A stretch of DNA of 53,640 nt. It comes from Intrasporangiaceae bacterium. GTDB taxonomy: Bacteria; Actinomycetota; Actinomycetes; Actinomycetales; Dermatophilaceae. The translations under genes were made by a program, and so were the position numbers. Position 1 is the first letter of the stretch. Each line of letters opens with the position of its first letter. Where the stretch lies: assembly GCA_021324575.1 (NCBI GenBank), contig JAJPIW010000022.1, positions 1 to 53,640 of the forward strand. The letters run 5' to 3'. Shown here one piece after another: positions 1-10,584 of this stretch. The notes under the pieces are model-generated. The model saw nothing but the letters and a program-made list of their open reading frames with translations. It had not been told where the DNA came from and did not search any database.

Positions 1-105
1 ACACCCGCCGCGTCTTCGGCGGCAGCGACGGACGACCTCGTCGAGCAGTCATTGCTCCAAACCCCATCTCTGATCAGGGGTGTTGCACTAACCGCGTGAG
101 CCCGC

Positions 106-161
106 CTTGTGCTCTCCTCGCCCGAGTTTCCTTCTCGGGTGAGGAGAGCACTTGTCGGGTG
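106..161 (+). repeat. Hairpin element, copy A
   Basis: A 56-nt element that folds on itself. GTGCTCTCCTC (109-119) pairs with GAGGAGAGCAC (141-151), and the inner CCCGAG/CTCGGG arms enclose a TTTCCTT loop. Its reverse complement recurs at 431-486 with a single mismatch. No gene overlaps it. The form resembles REP-type or miniature repeat elements. Confidence 0.8.
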
Positions 162-430
162 CGGTCAGGTACCGCGGCTGCACTCGTCTATCGCGGCTGC
201 ACTCGTTCCGCGCGCCGAGCCGCGGAACGCCTGGAAGACGCCGGCGGTCAGCGTCTGCCGCCGGGTGGACACGCGGCCCTGCATGGCGACGACGTCAGCC
301 AATGCGGTCACGCCGAGCGTGGCTGACTCGGATCCGCCGCGCCGGCTCAGCTCGCCGCGGCCGCCCTCTGACACGGCATACGGCAGCTGGACACGGCATA
401 CGACATCACCGGCGGGCTCGCAGCCGTCCC

Positions 431-486
431 CACCCGACAAGTGCTCTCCCCACCCGAGAAGGAAACTCGGGCGAGGAGAGCACAAG
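431..486 (-). repeat. Hairpin element, copy B (inverted)
   Basis: Inverted copy of the element at 106-161, with 55 of 56 positions matching by eye. The two copies bracket about 270 bp that contain no recognised gene, giving a paired, head-to-head arrangement. The copy lies 88 bp beyond the otsB stop codon, so part of it may serve as a transcription terminator for otsBA. Confidence 0.8.
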
Positions 487-573
487 TCCGAGGACCCGAT
501 AATTTCAGCGAGCGCGGCGGGGGACCCGGGGCGCGGCGCGCGGGGGAGGTGGGGCGCTAGAAGGCCAAGAGGG

Positions 574-1323
574 TTACAGGAGGTGGAGGATCTCGGCGAC
601 CTGGGTGGGGCCTTCGACACGCCACTTGGCTGCCGTCTCACCGGGCCCGACCTTGATGCCGACGTCGCTCGGGCCCATCCGCTCGAACACGTCCTCGTCC
701 GTCGCGTCGTCGCCGAGGTAGACGACCGCGTCGGCCCGCACCTCGGCCGCCAGGTCCATGACCGCCGTCCCCTTGTCAGCCCGGACGACGGTCAGCTCGA
801 CGACGTCCTTGCCCAGCTTGCGGTGCACGCCCGGCTGCCGTCCGAGTGCCTTGGCGCCCTTGGTCGCAGCCGCCTTCTCGGCGTCGGCCAGGCCCCGGGT
901 GTGGACGACGACGGCGGACGGCTTGTACTCGATCCGGATGCCGCGAGCCGAGTCCCGCAGCCCGCGCACCTGACGGGTCAGCCGGGTGAGGATCGCCGTC
1001 TGGCTCGGGGTGAGGGCGCCCCAGTCGCGACGGTTGTTGGACTCCGCGCCGTGGCTGCCGACGAGCCGGATCGGTCCGTCGAGCTCGACGCCGGTCAGCT
1101 GGGACAGGGTGGCCAGGTCGCGGCCGGACACCAGCGCCACGCGCACGCCGGGGCGACCCGCCAGCCGCCGCAGGTCCTCGATCGTCCCCTCGACCGGGCG
1201 GGAGGTCATCGGGTCCAGGACGATCGGCGCGAGGACCCCGTCGAAGTCGGTGGCGACGACGAGCGTCGGGAGCGACGCGGCATACGAGAGCGCCTCGGCG
1301 AGCCCGTCCGGCAGGCCGGTCAT
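574..1323 (-). CDS. otsB: Trehalose-6-phosphate phosphatase
   Basis: Removes phosphate from trehalose 6-phosphate to give trehalose, the second step of the OtsAB route in the cytoplasm. The 249-residue product shows the HAD motifs in order: DFDGVLAP near residue 26 with the nucleophilic Asp, LVSGRD (motif II), a Lys in RADKGTAV, and YLGDDATDEDVF near the C-terminus for magnesium binding. The ATG at 1323 lies 1 nt beyond the otsA stop codon, so the two genes are almost certainly cotranscribed and translationally coupled. A longer frame upstream lies inside otsA and is rejected. Confidence 0.95.
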   Translation of the reverse strand: MTGLPDGLAEALSYAASLPTLVVATDFDGVLAPIVLDPMTSRPVEGTIEDLRRLAGRPGVRVALVSGRDLATLSQLTGVELDGPIRLVGSHGAESNNRRDWGALTPSQTAILTRLTRQVRGLRDSARGIRIEYKPSAVVVHTRGLADAEKAAATKGAKALGRQPGVHRKLGKDVVELTVVRADKGTAVMDLAAEVRADAVVYLGDDATDEDVFERMGPSDVGIKVGPGETAAKWRVEGPTQVAEILHLL

Positions 1324-1324
1324 C

Positions 1325-2740
1325 TCACAGCTCTCCGGTGAGGTTGGCGAGGAACCGGGCCGCCCAGCGTTGGACGTCGTGCTCCATGACCCGCCGCCGG
1401 AGGGATCGCATGACCCGGCGCTTCTGCGCCTCGGGCATCTCGATGGCGTGCATGATCGCCTGCTTGAGCCCCTCGATGTCGTGCGGGTTGCAGACGAAGG
1501 CCTGGTGCAGCTCGTGGTAGGCGCCGGTGAACTCGGACAGGACCAGGGCGCCGCCGAGGTCGGTACGGCAGACGACGTACTCCTTGGCAACGAGGTTCAT
1601 CCCGTCGCGAAGGGGGGTGACGAGCATGACGTCGGCGGCCAGGAAGAGGGCCGCCATCTCCTCGCGGGGGTAGCTGTGGTGGAGGTAGTGCACGGCCGGC
1701 GCGCCGAGGACCGAGTACTCGCCGTTGATCCGCCCGACCGTGCCCTCGACCTCCGAGCGGAGCTGGGCGTAGGCGTTGACCCGCTCGCGGCTCGGCGTCG
1801 CGACCTGGACGAACGTGACCTCCGGCGGTTTGACCCGGCCCTCGACGAGGAGCTCCTCGTAGGCCTTGAGCCGGTGCCGGATGCCCTTGGTGTAGTCGAG
1901 CCGGTCGACGCCGAGCAGGAGGGTGGTGGGGTTGCCGAGCGACTCGCGGATCTCGGCCGCCCGCGCCTTCACCTCTGGGGTCTCGGCCAGCTCGGCGAGC
2001 CCCCGGGCGTCGACCGAGATCGGCACGGCGGCGGCCCGGACGGTCCGGTGCTCGACGCCCTCGGCGTCGGCGACCGTCACCGTGTCACCCCGGGTCGTCC
2101 AGCCCCCGAGCTGGCGGGCCGCGCGCACGAAGTTCCGCGCGTCGGCTACCCGTTGGAAGCCGAGGAAGTCGGCTCCGAGCAGGCCCTCGATGATCCGCTT
2201 GCGCCACGGCAGCTGTGCGAACAGCTCGACGGGCGGGAACGGGATGTGGTCGAACCACCCGATCCGCACATCGGGCCGGCGCTCGCGGACCATCGCCGGC
2301 ACGAGCTGGAGCTGGTAGTCGTGGACCCAGACGAGCGCGCCGGGCGCCGCGACCCCGCAGACCGCGTCGGCAAACCGGCGGTTGACCGTCTCGTATGCCG
2401 TCCACCAGGTCCGGTGGAACGTCGCCGGGACGATGACGTCGTGGTAGATCGGCCACAGGGTGTCGTTGCTGAACCCCTCGTAGTACTCGCTGACCTCCTC
2501 GTCCGTGAGGTGCACCGGTCGCAGGTACACGCCGTCGTGCTCGAACGGCGCATCGGCGGAGTCGCCGGGCTGGCCGGTCCAGCCGACCCAGGCACCCTCC
2601 CGGCCGGGCATGACCGACTCCATCGCGGTGACGAGCCCGCCGGGGCTGCGCCGCCACTCGACCGAGCCGTCCGGGTGCGACACCCGGTCGACGGGCAGTC
2701 GGTTGGCTGCGATGACGAGGTCGAACGCTGTGTCAGGCAT
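1325..2740 (-). CDS. otsA: Trehalose-6-phosphate synthase (GT20)
   Basis: Joins UDP- or GDP-glucose and glucose 6-phosphate to form trehalose 6-phosphate, for osmotic and desiccation protection. The 471 residues are the normal length for bacterial OtsA. Family blocks are plain: ANRLPVDR at the N-terminus, WTGQPGD, a [12 protein letters not shown] stretch, [16 protein letters not shown], and [15 protein letters not shown] near the C-terminus. First gene of an otsA-otsB pair. A TAGGCT hexamer at 2748-2753 sits 7 nt before the ATG, suggesting a leaderless transcript. Confidence 0.96.
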   Translation of the reverse strand: MPDTAFDLVIAANRLPVDRVSHPDGSVEWRRSPGGLVTAMESVMPGREGAWVGWTGQPGDSADAPFEHDGVYLRPVHLTDEEVSEYYEGFSNDTLWPIYHDVIVPATFHRTWWTAYETVNRRFADAVCGVAAPGALVWVHDYQLQLVPAMVRERRPDVRIGWFDHIPFPPVELFAQLPWRKRIIEGLLGADFLGFQRVADARNFVRAARQLGGWTTRGDTVTVADAEGVEHRTVRAAAVPISVDARGLAELAETPEVKARAAEIRESLGNPTTLLLGVDRLDYTKGIRHRLKAYEELLVEGRVKPPEVTFVQVATPSRERVNAYAQLRSEVEGTVGRINGEYSVLGAPAVHYLHHSYPREEMAALFLAADVMLVTPLRDGMNLVAKEYVVCRTDLGGALVLSEFTGAYHELHQAFVCNPHDIEGLKQAIMHAIEMPEAQKRRVMRSLRRRVMEHDVQRWAARFLANLTGEL

Positions 2741-2825
2741 CGGGACCAGCCTAGGCGTTCCGGCATACGGGCGGGCTTGGTGCCTTCCCCTGGCGCGGCC
2801 AGCAGGACACGACTACCGTCAATAC

Positions 2826-3254
2826 ATGCGCATCTCCGACGTCGTCCGCAGCAAGGGTGTCCGGGTCGTGACCATCGGGTCCGACGGCACGGTGCAGGAG
2901 CTCCTCGCCCTCCTCAACGACTTCAAGATCGGCGCCGTGGTGGTGACTGACGACGGGGAGTCCATCGACGGCATCGTCTCCGAGCGGGACATCGTCCGGC
3001 ACCTCCACGCCGAGGGTCCGCAGATCCTCACCGGCCCGGTGTCGGCGATCATGACGCCCAACGTCCGGACGATCACTCCCGACGCCGACCTCAACGAGGT
3101 CGAGCAGACCATGACCAACAACAGGTTCCGGCACGTCCCGGTCGTCGTCGACGGCAAGCTGCACGCCATCGTGAGCATCGGCGACATCGTCAAGGTCCGG
3201 ATCGAGAGCCTGCAGGCCGAGCGCGACCAGCTGGTCGGCTACATCCAGCAGTAG
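2826..3254 (+). CDS. CBS-pair domain protein
   Basis: A 142-residue protein made almost entirely of two CBS motifs (about residues 8-60 and 72-130), a fold that binds adenosine nucleotides and senses energy state. No catalytic domain is attached, so it is a stand-alone CBS protein of unknown target. Characteristic pieces are GIVSERDIVRHL at the end of the first repeat and RFRHVPVVVDGKLHAIVSIGD in the second, seen here in shortened form as HVPVVVDGKL and VSIGDIV. The ATG at 2826 was chosen because TACCGT lies 6 nt upstream (2814-2819). It diverges from otsA. Confidence 0.88.
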   Translation: MRISDVVRSKGVRVVTIGSDGTVQELLALLNDFKIGAVVVTDDGESIDGIVSERDIVRHLHAEGPQILTGPVSAIMTPNVRTITPDADLNEVEQTMTNNRFRHVPVVVDGKLHAIVSIGDIVKVRIESLQAERDQLVGYIQQ

Positions 3255-3323
3255 CCCAGAGGCGCCGCAGGCGCTCGGGCGTCGGTCCACCGGCCTCATG
3301 GCCGCGGCGGTTACCGTTGGTGC

Positions 3324-5042
3324 ATGACGACCGAGGTCTTGGGTTCCGGCGCGGCCGGGTCGCTGCCCGAGCACGCCAAGCTCGGGCCCTATCGGCTCGT
3401 CCAGCAGCTGGGCGAGGGTGGCATGGGGGTCGTCCACCTCGGTCTGGACAAGAACGGCCGCGCCGTGGCGATCAAGGTGCTTCGCGCGCACGTCGCGCAC
3501 GACCCGGTCGCCCGGGCCCGGCTGGCCCGTGAGGTCGAGACCCTGTCCCGGATCGACGACCCGGGAGTCGCACCCTTCCTCGACGCCGACATCGACGGCG
3601 AGCGGCCCTACCTCGTCACTCGCTACGTGCCCGGCCCGTCGCTCGATGAGGTCGTCGAGAGCGAAGGCCCGCTCCGCGGGGTTGACCTGCGCCGGCTCGG
3701 GCAGGGCCTGGCCCAGTCGCTGGAGGCGATCCACGCCGCCGACGTCATCCACCGCGACCTCAAGCCGGGCAATGTCCTGCTCCTCGACGGTGAGCCGGTG
3801 CTCATCGACTTCGGCATCGCCCACATCGCCCACGACGTGCGGCTGACCTCGACCGGGCTGGTGATGGGGACCCCGGGCTACCTCGCGCCCGAGGTCGTCG
3901 AGGGCTCACCGGTCACCCAGGCCACCGACTGGTGGGGTTGGGCGGCGACAGTGGCCTACGGCGCGTCGGGCCGGCCGCCGTTCGGACGGGGCCCGATGGA
4001 TCTCGTGCTCGCCCGGGTCACCCGTGGCGAGGCCGACCTCACCGGCGTCGACCCACTGCTCGCGCCTCTGCTCGCGGCGGCGCTCACCCCGGACGCCGGC
4101 GCCCGCCCCGAGGTCGCCGAGGTGCTCAGCGCTCTTGACGCGTATGCCGCGGGCCGGCCGACCACGCAGGTCCTCTCCCGTCGCCCGGGTCGCGGCGCGA
4201 CGGCCCTGCTGCCGGTCCTGCCCGCGGCCACCGAGGTGCTCGGCTCGAGCGCCGCAAGGGTCGCGCCGACCAGCCCGCCGCCCGGTCCGCCCACGCCGAA
4301 GCCGACGCCCGCCTGGAGCGACCGGGGCGCGCGACCGGCATACGAACCCATCCCTGCCGCTCCGGTTGCGGGTACCCCGACGAGCCAGCCGCCAACCAGC
4401 TGGCAGGGCGGGGTCGAGCACGCCGACCCCCGCATCGGCCGGCCCAACCGCTCTGGCGTCCTCGCGGCGCTCGTGGCGGTCATCACCGCGGCCGCGGCGG
4501 TCGCGCCGGTCGCGACCCTGGTCGCGGTGCTGCTCCTCACGGTTCTCGCGCGGGCGACGGACCGCTCGGTGACCCACCTCGTCCTTCGTCGTCACGGGTC
4601 CGGGGTGCGTCGCAGCGACGTGCCGGTCGCCGTCGCGACCGGACCCTGGCACCTGCTCCTTGCCGTCATCGCCTCGGCGATCGGCTCCGTCGTGCCGTTC
4701 CTCGTCGGCGTCTCGACGACGTTCTGCACCGGACTGGCCGTTGCCAGCATCACCGGTGGGGCGGCTCGCCCGGCCATGGCCATCCCGCTTGCGGCGGGCG
4801 GCCTGTTCGCCACCTGGATGGCCTGGTGGGGACCGGGCGGTGCCAGCCTCCGTCGCGGCACACGGAGTCTGGTGCGCGGGGTGACCGGCGCCACCGCCGT
4901 GCGTCAGGCCCTCGTCGCCGTGCTCATGCTCGGCGTGGTGGGGCTCGTCGCCGTGGCGGTTCTGCGCTCCGGTGTCCCGCTCTGGTGGCCCTTGTCCTCG
5001 GCGCCCAGCAGCACCCTGTGGGGGCTCAACCCGGGGAGCTGA
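3324..5042 (+). CDS. Membrane serine/threonine protein kinase
   Basis: A Hanks-type kinase of 572 residues, expected to phosphorylate Ser or Thr in partner proteins at the membrane. The kinase domain spans about residues 20-275, with a glycine loop LGEGGMGVVHLG, Lys 51 in VAIK, HRDLKPGN at 143-150 and DFG at 162-164. A Pro/Ala-rich linker follows. About five hydrophobic segments fill residues 370-560. No PASTA or other extracellular sensor repeats are visible, unlike PknB. A TACCGT at 3312-3317 lies 6 nt before the ATG, consistent with leaderless transcription. Confidence 0.92.
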   Translation: MTTEVLGSGAAGSLPEHAKLGPYRLVQQLGEGGMGVVHLGLDKNGRAVAIKVLRAHVAHDPVARARLAREVETLSRIDDPGVAPFLDADIDGERPYLVTRYVPGPSLDEVVESEGPLRGVDLRRLGQGLAQSLEAIHAADVIHRDLKPGNVLLLDGEPVLIDFGIAHIAHDVRLTSTGLVMGTPGYLAPEVVEGSPVTQATDWWGWAATVAYGASGRPPFGRGPMDLVLARVTRGEADLTGVDPLLAPLLAAALTPDAGARPEVAEVLSALDAYAAGRPTTQVLSRRPGRGATALLPVLPAATEVLGSSAARVAPTSPPPGPPTPKPTPAWSDRGARPAYEPIPAAPVAGTPTSQPPTSWQGGVEHADPRIGRPNRSGVLAALVAVITAAAAVAPVATLVAVLLLTVLARATDRSVTHLVLRRHGSGVRRSDVPVAVATGPWHLLLAVIASAIGSVVPFLVGVSTTFCTGLAVASITGGAARPAMAIPLAAGGLFATWMAWWGPGGASLRRGTRSLVRGVTGATAVRQALVAVLMLGVVGLVAVAVLRSGVPLWWPLSSAPSSTLWGLNPGS

Positions 5043-5046
5043 GCCC

Positions 5047-5863
<817 letters not shown>

Positions 5864-5883
5864 GCGCGCAGCTCGTCCTCACC

Positions 5884-5916
5884 CGGGGCCCGTCGACCAC
5901 CTGTCGACGGGCCCCG
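5884..5916 (+). terminator. Hairpin terminator after first Rpf-like gene
   Basis: Arms CGGGGCCCGTCGAC (5884-5897) and GTCGACGGGCCCCG (5903-5916) pair perfectly around a CACCT loop. There is no U-tract, which is usual for high-GC actinobacteria. It lies 20 nt beyond the stop codon. Confidence 0.75.
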
Positions 5917-5979
5917 CGGCATACGGTCGGAGACCGGGCGGCCCGGCTGACGGCGCGAAGCGCGGGGCCGGCCCGAACT

Positions 5980-6019
5980 ACAAGGGTGTCATTCGAGTTC
6001 CCTTGTGGCGCAAGGGAAC
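5980..6019 (+). promoter_or_regulatory. Alternative hairpins in the leader of second Rpf-like gene
   Basis: GTTCCCTTG (5997-6005) and CAAGGGAAC (6011-6019) form a perfect 9-bp hairpin with a TGGCG loop. The same CCCTTGT segment can instead pair with ACAAGGG at 5980-5986, so the two folds exclude each other. Whether this stretch is transcribed is unknown, because possible promoter sequences such as TACCGT at 6083 lie downstream. In the rest of the 316-bp gap I see GTTAC or GTGAC at 6032, 6051 and 6069. Confidence 0.35.
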
Positions 6020-6164
6020 TGCGGTGGCAAAGTTACAGCGTTGTAGTTGTGTGACGAGATTGAAATCTGTGACAGAAGTGCCGTACCGTCGTTCGGCAAC
6101 GCCATCGTGAAGAGGCCAATCGACCCCTGTCGAGGCCCCGCCCCTGACCTGCACGAGGGCTTGA

Positions 6165-7082
<918 letters not shown>

Positions 7083-7189
7083 GGCCCGGTTCCGTCCTGC
7101 CGCCACCTCGAGTGCTACGCCGAGGCGGGCCAGCGCACCGGCGTGGCGGCTCGGGCGTGGCCGGTAGACGTGCGTGAGAGCCTGTCCTC

Positions 7190-7990
7190 ATGACCGAGTC
7201 GCGGGCGGCCGCGTTCCGTGCCCTGCACCTTCCCGGGGATCCGCTCGTCATGCCGAACCCCTGGGACGCCGGCTCGGCCCGGATCCTCGTGGCCCTCGGC
7301 TTCGCGGCGCTCGCGACGACGAGCAGCGGCTACGCCCTGACCCTCGGCCGGTCCGACGGGTCCGTGAGCCGCGACGAGGCGCTCGCGCACTCGGCATCGG
7401 TCGCATCCTCGGTCGAGGTGCCGGTGAACGCCGACCTCGAGGATGGCTTCGCGGCCGGCCCCGAGGAGGTCGCGGCCACGATGGCGCTCGTCACGGCCAC
7501 CGGGGTGGCGGGCTGCTCGCTGGAGGACTGGCACGACGGCGCGATCCTGCCCGCGGACCAGGCGACCGAGCGGGTGGCCGCGGCACGGGAGGCGCTCGGG
7601 GGTGAGGTCGTGCTCACAGCGCGGGCCGAGAACTTCCTGCGCGGCAACCCCGATCTTGCGGACACCGTCGAGCGGCTGCAGGCGTATGCCGCGGCTGGCG
7701 CGGACGTCCTGTACGCACCGTTCCTCACCTCCGCAGACGACATCCGAGCGGTCGTGTCGAGCGTCGATCGTCCGGTGAATGTCCTTCTGACACAGCAGAC
7801 TCCGACGATTCCTGAGCTGGCCGAGCTCGGCGTCGCACGGGTGAGCGTCGGCGGCGCCTTCGCCTTCGCGGCATACGGCTCGCTCGTCGGGCTGGCCGCC
7901 CAGCTGCGCGGCCCGGGCCCGTACGCCTACTTCGCCGAGGTGGCCAGGGGAGGCGAGCTCGCCCGCCGGGCGATCGACCCCGGGTCCTGA
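7190..7990 (+). CDS. Isocitrate lyase/PEP mutase family protein
   Basis: A 266-residue alpha/beta-barrel protein of the PEP mutase/isocitrate lyase superfamily, whose members make or break C-C or C-P bonds next to a carboxylate. Family features are MPNPWDAGSARI near the N-terminus, TSSGYALTLG, the metal-binding NADLEDGF, and LTARAENFL. It is too short for isocitrate lyase and closer to the 2-methylisocitrate lyase or carboxyphosphonoenolpyruvate mutase group, so the substrate cannot be given. It stands as a single gene and converges with the ACBP gene. Confidence 0.85.
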   Translation: MTESRAAAFRALHLPGDPLVMPNPWDAGSARILVALGFAALATTSSGYALTLGRSDGSVSRDEALAHSASVASSVEVPVNADLEDGFAAGPEEVAATMALVTATGVAGCSLEDWHDGAILPADQATERVAAAREALGGEVVLTARAENFLRGNPDLADTVERLQAYAAAGADVLYAPFLTSADDIRAVVSSVDRPVNVLLTQQTPTIPELAELGVARVSVGGAFAFAAYGSLVGLAAQLRGPGPYAYFAEVARGGELARRAIDPGS

Positions 7991-8008
7991 TCGGGCGACG
8001 TATGCCGG

Positions 8009-8260
8009 TCAGCCGGTGAGCTTGGCGACCTCGGCGACGTAGTCCGCCTCGGCCTGCGCCGTGGACGTCCCGGACAGGGCCGCCCACGCGTCGTACTTCG
8101 CCCGGCCGACCAGGTCGAGGAAGCCCGGCCGCTTGCCCGTGACGTCGCCGGAGGTGGCCTGCTTGTAGAGGGCATAGAGGCGCAGCTTGGTGTCGTTGCC
8201 CGGGTCTTGGGAGAGGTGGCCGACCGCCGTGACGGCCTGCTCGAACTCGGTGCCAGCCAT
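8009..8260 (-). CDS. Acyl-CoA-binding protein
   Basis: An 83-residue protein of the ACBP family, a four-helix fold that holds long-chain acyl-CoA esters in the cytoplasm. The motif LRLYALYKQATSGDV, followed by a Lys/Arg-Pro-Gly-Phe-Leu segment and KYDAWAAL, matches the family core, and the length is exactly that of free-standing ACBP. The ATG at 8260 is preceded by TAGGCT (8268-8273) 7 nt away, which suggests a leaderless mRNA. ACBP is less usual in bacteria than in eukaryotes, though known in actinobacteria. Confidence 0.88.
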   Translation of the reverse strand: MAGTEFEQAVTAVGHLSQDPGNDTKLRLYALYKQATSGDVTGKRPGFLDLVGRAKYDAWAALSGTSTAQAEADYVAEVAKLTG

Positions 8261-8301
8261 GCGGCCCAGCCTAGGTCCTGGGAGTCTCGTCGATCGACTG
8301 C

Positions 8302-8330
8302 TTGACAGCCTCAGTGATGTCCAATAATCT
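8302..8330 (+). promoter_or_regulatory. Sigma-70-type promoter of sugar operon
   Basis: TTGACA at 8302-8307 and TAATCT at 8325-8330 are separated by 17 bp, which fits a housekeeping promoter well. Transcription would start near 8337, about 44 nt before the FGGY kinase ATG. Confidence 0.7.
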
Positions 8331-8332
8331 CC

Positions 8333-8356
8333 ACTTAAACCCAAGTAAATCCAAGT
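8333..8356 (+). promoter_or_regulatory. Probable DeoR-family operator
   Basis: ACTT at 8333, AAGT at 8343 and AAGT at 8353 fall at exact 10-bp steps (ACTT-N6-AAGT-N6-AAGT), directly over the predicted start of transcription. The regulator encoded as the last gene of the operon is the likely ligand-controlled repressor. Confidence 0.5.
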
Positions 8357-8380
8357 TGTGGGGACGAGAGGACGGCGACG

Positions 8381-9745
8381 ATGGGACGCGAGCTGCTTGC
8401 GGGCGTGGACGTCGGGACCACGTCGGTCAAGGCGCTGCTGCTCACGGCCGAAGGGGCTGAGGTCGCGGTCGGGCACGCCGCCACGCCGTGGACTATCACC
8501 GGGTCGGGGGCAGAGACCTCGGCCGAGTCGATCCTGGATGCCGCCCGGAGGGCCCTGGCCGATGCACTGGCCCAGGTCCCGGACGACCGGGTCACGGCGG
8601 TGGGCATCGCTTCGATGGCCGAGGCGGGGGTTCTCGTCGGCCCGGACGACGTCCCGTTGGCGCCGGTCATCGCCTGGCACGACCACCGCGACGAGGCCGA
8701 GCTGGAGGACCTCGTCGCGCACCTGGGTGCGGGGACCTTCTCGGTCCGGACCGGGCTGCCGGTGTGGACCCAGTGGAGCCTGACCAAGCACCGCTGGCTC
8801 GTCGACCACGTCCCGGCCGCCCGCGGGGCCACCCGCCGCTACAACATCGCCGAGTGGGTGGCCAGGGGCCTCGGCGGCGACCCGGTCACCGAGCTCTCCC
8901 TCGCCTCGCGGACCGGTTGGCTCGACCTGTCGACGCAGCAGCCGTGGGGCGAGGCGATGGCGTGGTCGGGCGCGCCGGAAGGCCTCCTGGGCGACCTCGT
9001 CGTCGCCGGGACACCCATCGGGACCGCCGGCACCCGGGGCGACCTGCGCGCCGTCGACGGCGCGACCCTGACCATCGCCGGTCACGACCACCAGGCCGCA
9101 GCGGTCGGCGTCGGCAGCAACGGCGCCGGCGACGAGTTCGACTCGTGCGGAACGGCCGAGGCGTTCGTCCGTACGGTCGCGCCGCACCTGCCCTCGGACG
9201 CCATCGCCACGTTGACCCACGCCGGCGTCACGGTCGGCTGGCACGTCCTGAAGGATCGGTGGTGCCTGCTCGGTGCCACCCAGGGCGGGCTCGTCCTGGG
9301 GCGGGTGCAGGCCGCGCTCGGCGTCGACCGTTCGGGCCTGGCCGCACTCGATGCCGCCGCCCTGGCCGCAGCCGACAACCCAGAGGTCCTACAGATCAGC
9401 AGCGACGCCGTCGTCACGATCGCTCCTGGCGCCGACCCGGGCCAGGTATGGCGGGCGGCCACCCGAGCTGTCACGGCCCAGGCCCAGGAGCTGGGCGAGA
9501 TCCTGGACCGGGCCTCCGGTCCCCGCCGAGACCTCGTCGTCGCCGGTGGCTGGACCCACAGCACCGCCCTGATGGCGGCCAAGAGAGATGCGTTCGGGGC
9601 GCTCCGGACCGCGACGACCAAGGAGGCCGGCGCCCGGGGTGCGGCCCTCCTGGCCGGCCTGGCCGCCGGGACGTACTCCTCCTACACCGACCTGCCCACC
9701 GCAGGACCCACCAGCAACCCCCAGAAAGAGACACAGCTCCCATGA
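8381..9745 (+). CDS. FGGY-family carbohydrate kinase
   Basis: An ATP-dependent sugar kinase related to xylulokinase and other ketose kinases, 454 residues. The N-terminal phosphate loop is DVGTTSVK (residues 9-16); WHDHRDE and DSCGTAEAF follow, and GGWTHS near the C-terminus corresponds to the adenosine site. First gene of a five-gene operon in which every junction is a 4-bp ATGA overlap. It probably phosphorylates the ketose produced by the operon's dehydrogenase. The specific sugar (tagatose, fructose, xylulose or an L-ketose) cannot be read from sequence. Confidence 0.88.
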   Translation: MGRELLAGVDVGTTSVKALLLTAEGAEVAVGHAATPWTITGSGAETSAESILDAARRALADALAQVPDDRVTAVGIASMAEAGVLVGPDDVPLAPVIAWHDHRDEAELEDLVAHLGAGTFSVRTGLPVWTQWSLTKHRWLVDHVPAARGATRRYNIAEWVARGLGGDPVTELSLASRTGWLDLSTQQPWGEAMAWSGAPEGLLGDLVVAGTPIGTAGTRGDLRAVDGATLTIAGHDHQAAAVGVGSNGAGDEFDSCGTAEAFVRTVAPHLPSDAIATLTHAGVTVGWHVLKDRWCLLGATQGGLVLGRVQAALGVDRSGLAALDAAALAAADNPEVLQISSDAVVTIAPGADPGQVWRAATRAVTAQAQELGEILDRASGPRRDLVVAGGWTHSTALMAAKRDAFGALRTATTKEAGARGAALLAGLAAGTYSSYTDLPTAGPTSNPQKETQLP

Positions 9746-10584
9746 CCCTGGTCAGCACCGCCGCGCTCGTCGAACGCGCCCGCACCGCCGGCGTCGGAGT
9801 CCCGGCCTTCAACGTCATCACCCTCGAGCACGCCGAGGCGATCGCGGCCGGCGCCGAGCGGGCCGGGCTGCCGGCGATCCTGCAGATCAGCGAGAACGCC
9901 GTGAAGTTCCACAACGGCCGCCTGGGCCCGATCGCCGCCGCCACCGTCGAGGTCGCTCGGCAGGCCGGCGTCGACCTGTCGGTCCACCTCGACCACGTCG
10001 AGGACCTGGCCGTCCTGCACCAGTCGGCCGACACCGGCATCAGCTCGGCGATGTTCGACGCGTCCCACCTGGACTACGACGCGAACGTCGCCGCGACCCG
10101 GGACGCGGCGCGCTGGGCCCACGACCAGCAGATGCTGCTCGAGGCAGAGCTCGGCAAGGTCGGCGGCAAAGACGGCGCCCACGCCCCCGGCGTCCGCACC
10201 GACCCACAGGAGGCCGTCGACTTCGTCGCCGCAACCGGCGTCGACGCGCTCGCCGTCGCAGTGGGGAGCTCGCACGCCATGGTGGAACGGACCGCGGCAC
10301 TCGACCTGGCGCTCATCGGGCGGCTTGCCACGCAGGTACCCGTCCCCCTCGTCCTGCACGGCTCGTCCGGGGTCGCCGACGAGATGCTGGCAGCGGCGGT
10401 TCACGCCGGGATGGTCAAGATCAACATCGGTACCATCCTCAACGTGTCGTGGACCAGCGCGGTCCGGGACGTTCTCGACGCGGACCCTGCCGTCGTCGAC
10501 CCGCGCACCTACCTCCGTCCGGCCCGCGACTCCGTCGCTGATGTCGTGGCACGACTCTCGACCGTGATCGGCGGGCTCACATGA
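9742..10584 (+). CDS. Class II fructose/tagatose-bisphosphate aldolase family
   Basis: A 280-residue zinc-dependent aldolase that should split a ketose bisphosphate into dihydroxyacetone phosphate and an aldehyde phosphate. Zinc-site and active-site motifs are present: PAFNVITLEHA, HLDHVED, AELGKVGG with its Glu, AVGSSHAM, VLHGSSG and VKINIGT. The GatY/KbaY branch (tagatose 1,6-bisphosphate) is a reasonable guess given the two kinases. The ATG overlaps the stop codon of the kinase gene by 4 bp. Confidence 0.9.
   Translation: MTLVSTAALVERARTAGVGVPAFNVITLEHAEAIAAGAERAGLPAILQISENAVKFHNGRLGPIAAATVEVARQAGVDLSVHLDHVEDLAVLHQSADTGISSAMFDASHLDYDANVAATRDAARWAHDQQMLLEAELGKVGGKDGAHAPGVRTDPQEAVDFVAATGVDALAVAVGSSHAMVERTAALDLALIGRLATQVPVPLVLHGSSGVADEMLAAAVHAGMVKINIGTILNVSWTSAVRDVLDADPAVVDPRTYLRPARDSVADVVARLSTVIGGLT

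Larger units (their letters stand above)
1..573. other. Region without a recognised gene
   Basis: No convincing complete gene is visible before the otsB stop codon. One plus-strand frame is open from the window edge to a TGA at about 97-99 and could be the last 32 codons of an upstream gene, but the residues match no family I know. The region holds two inverted copies of a 56-nt hairpin element (106-161 and 431-486) and two close copies of the CGGCATAC octamer at 374 and 394. Long open frames here are high-GC artefacts. Confidence 0.5.

Noticed and set aside
986-2950. Long plus-strand open frame opposite otsA, and similar long frames at 21562-23667, 29741-31822 and 40450-42411
   Set aside because: They are Arg/Gly/Asp-rich shadows of recognised genes on the other strand, caused by high GC at third codon positions.
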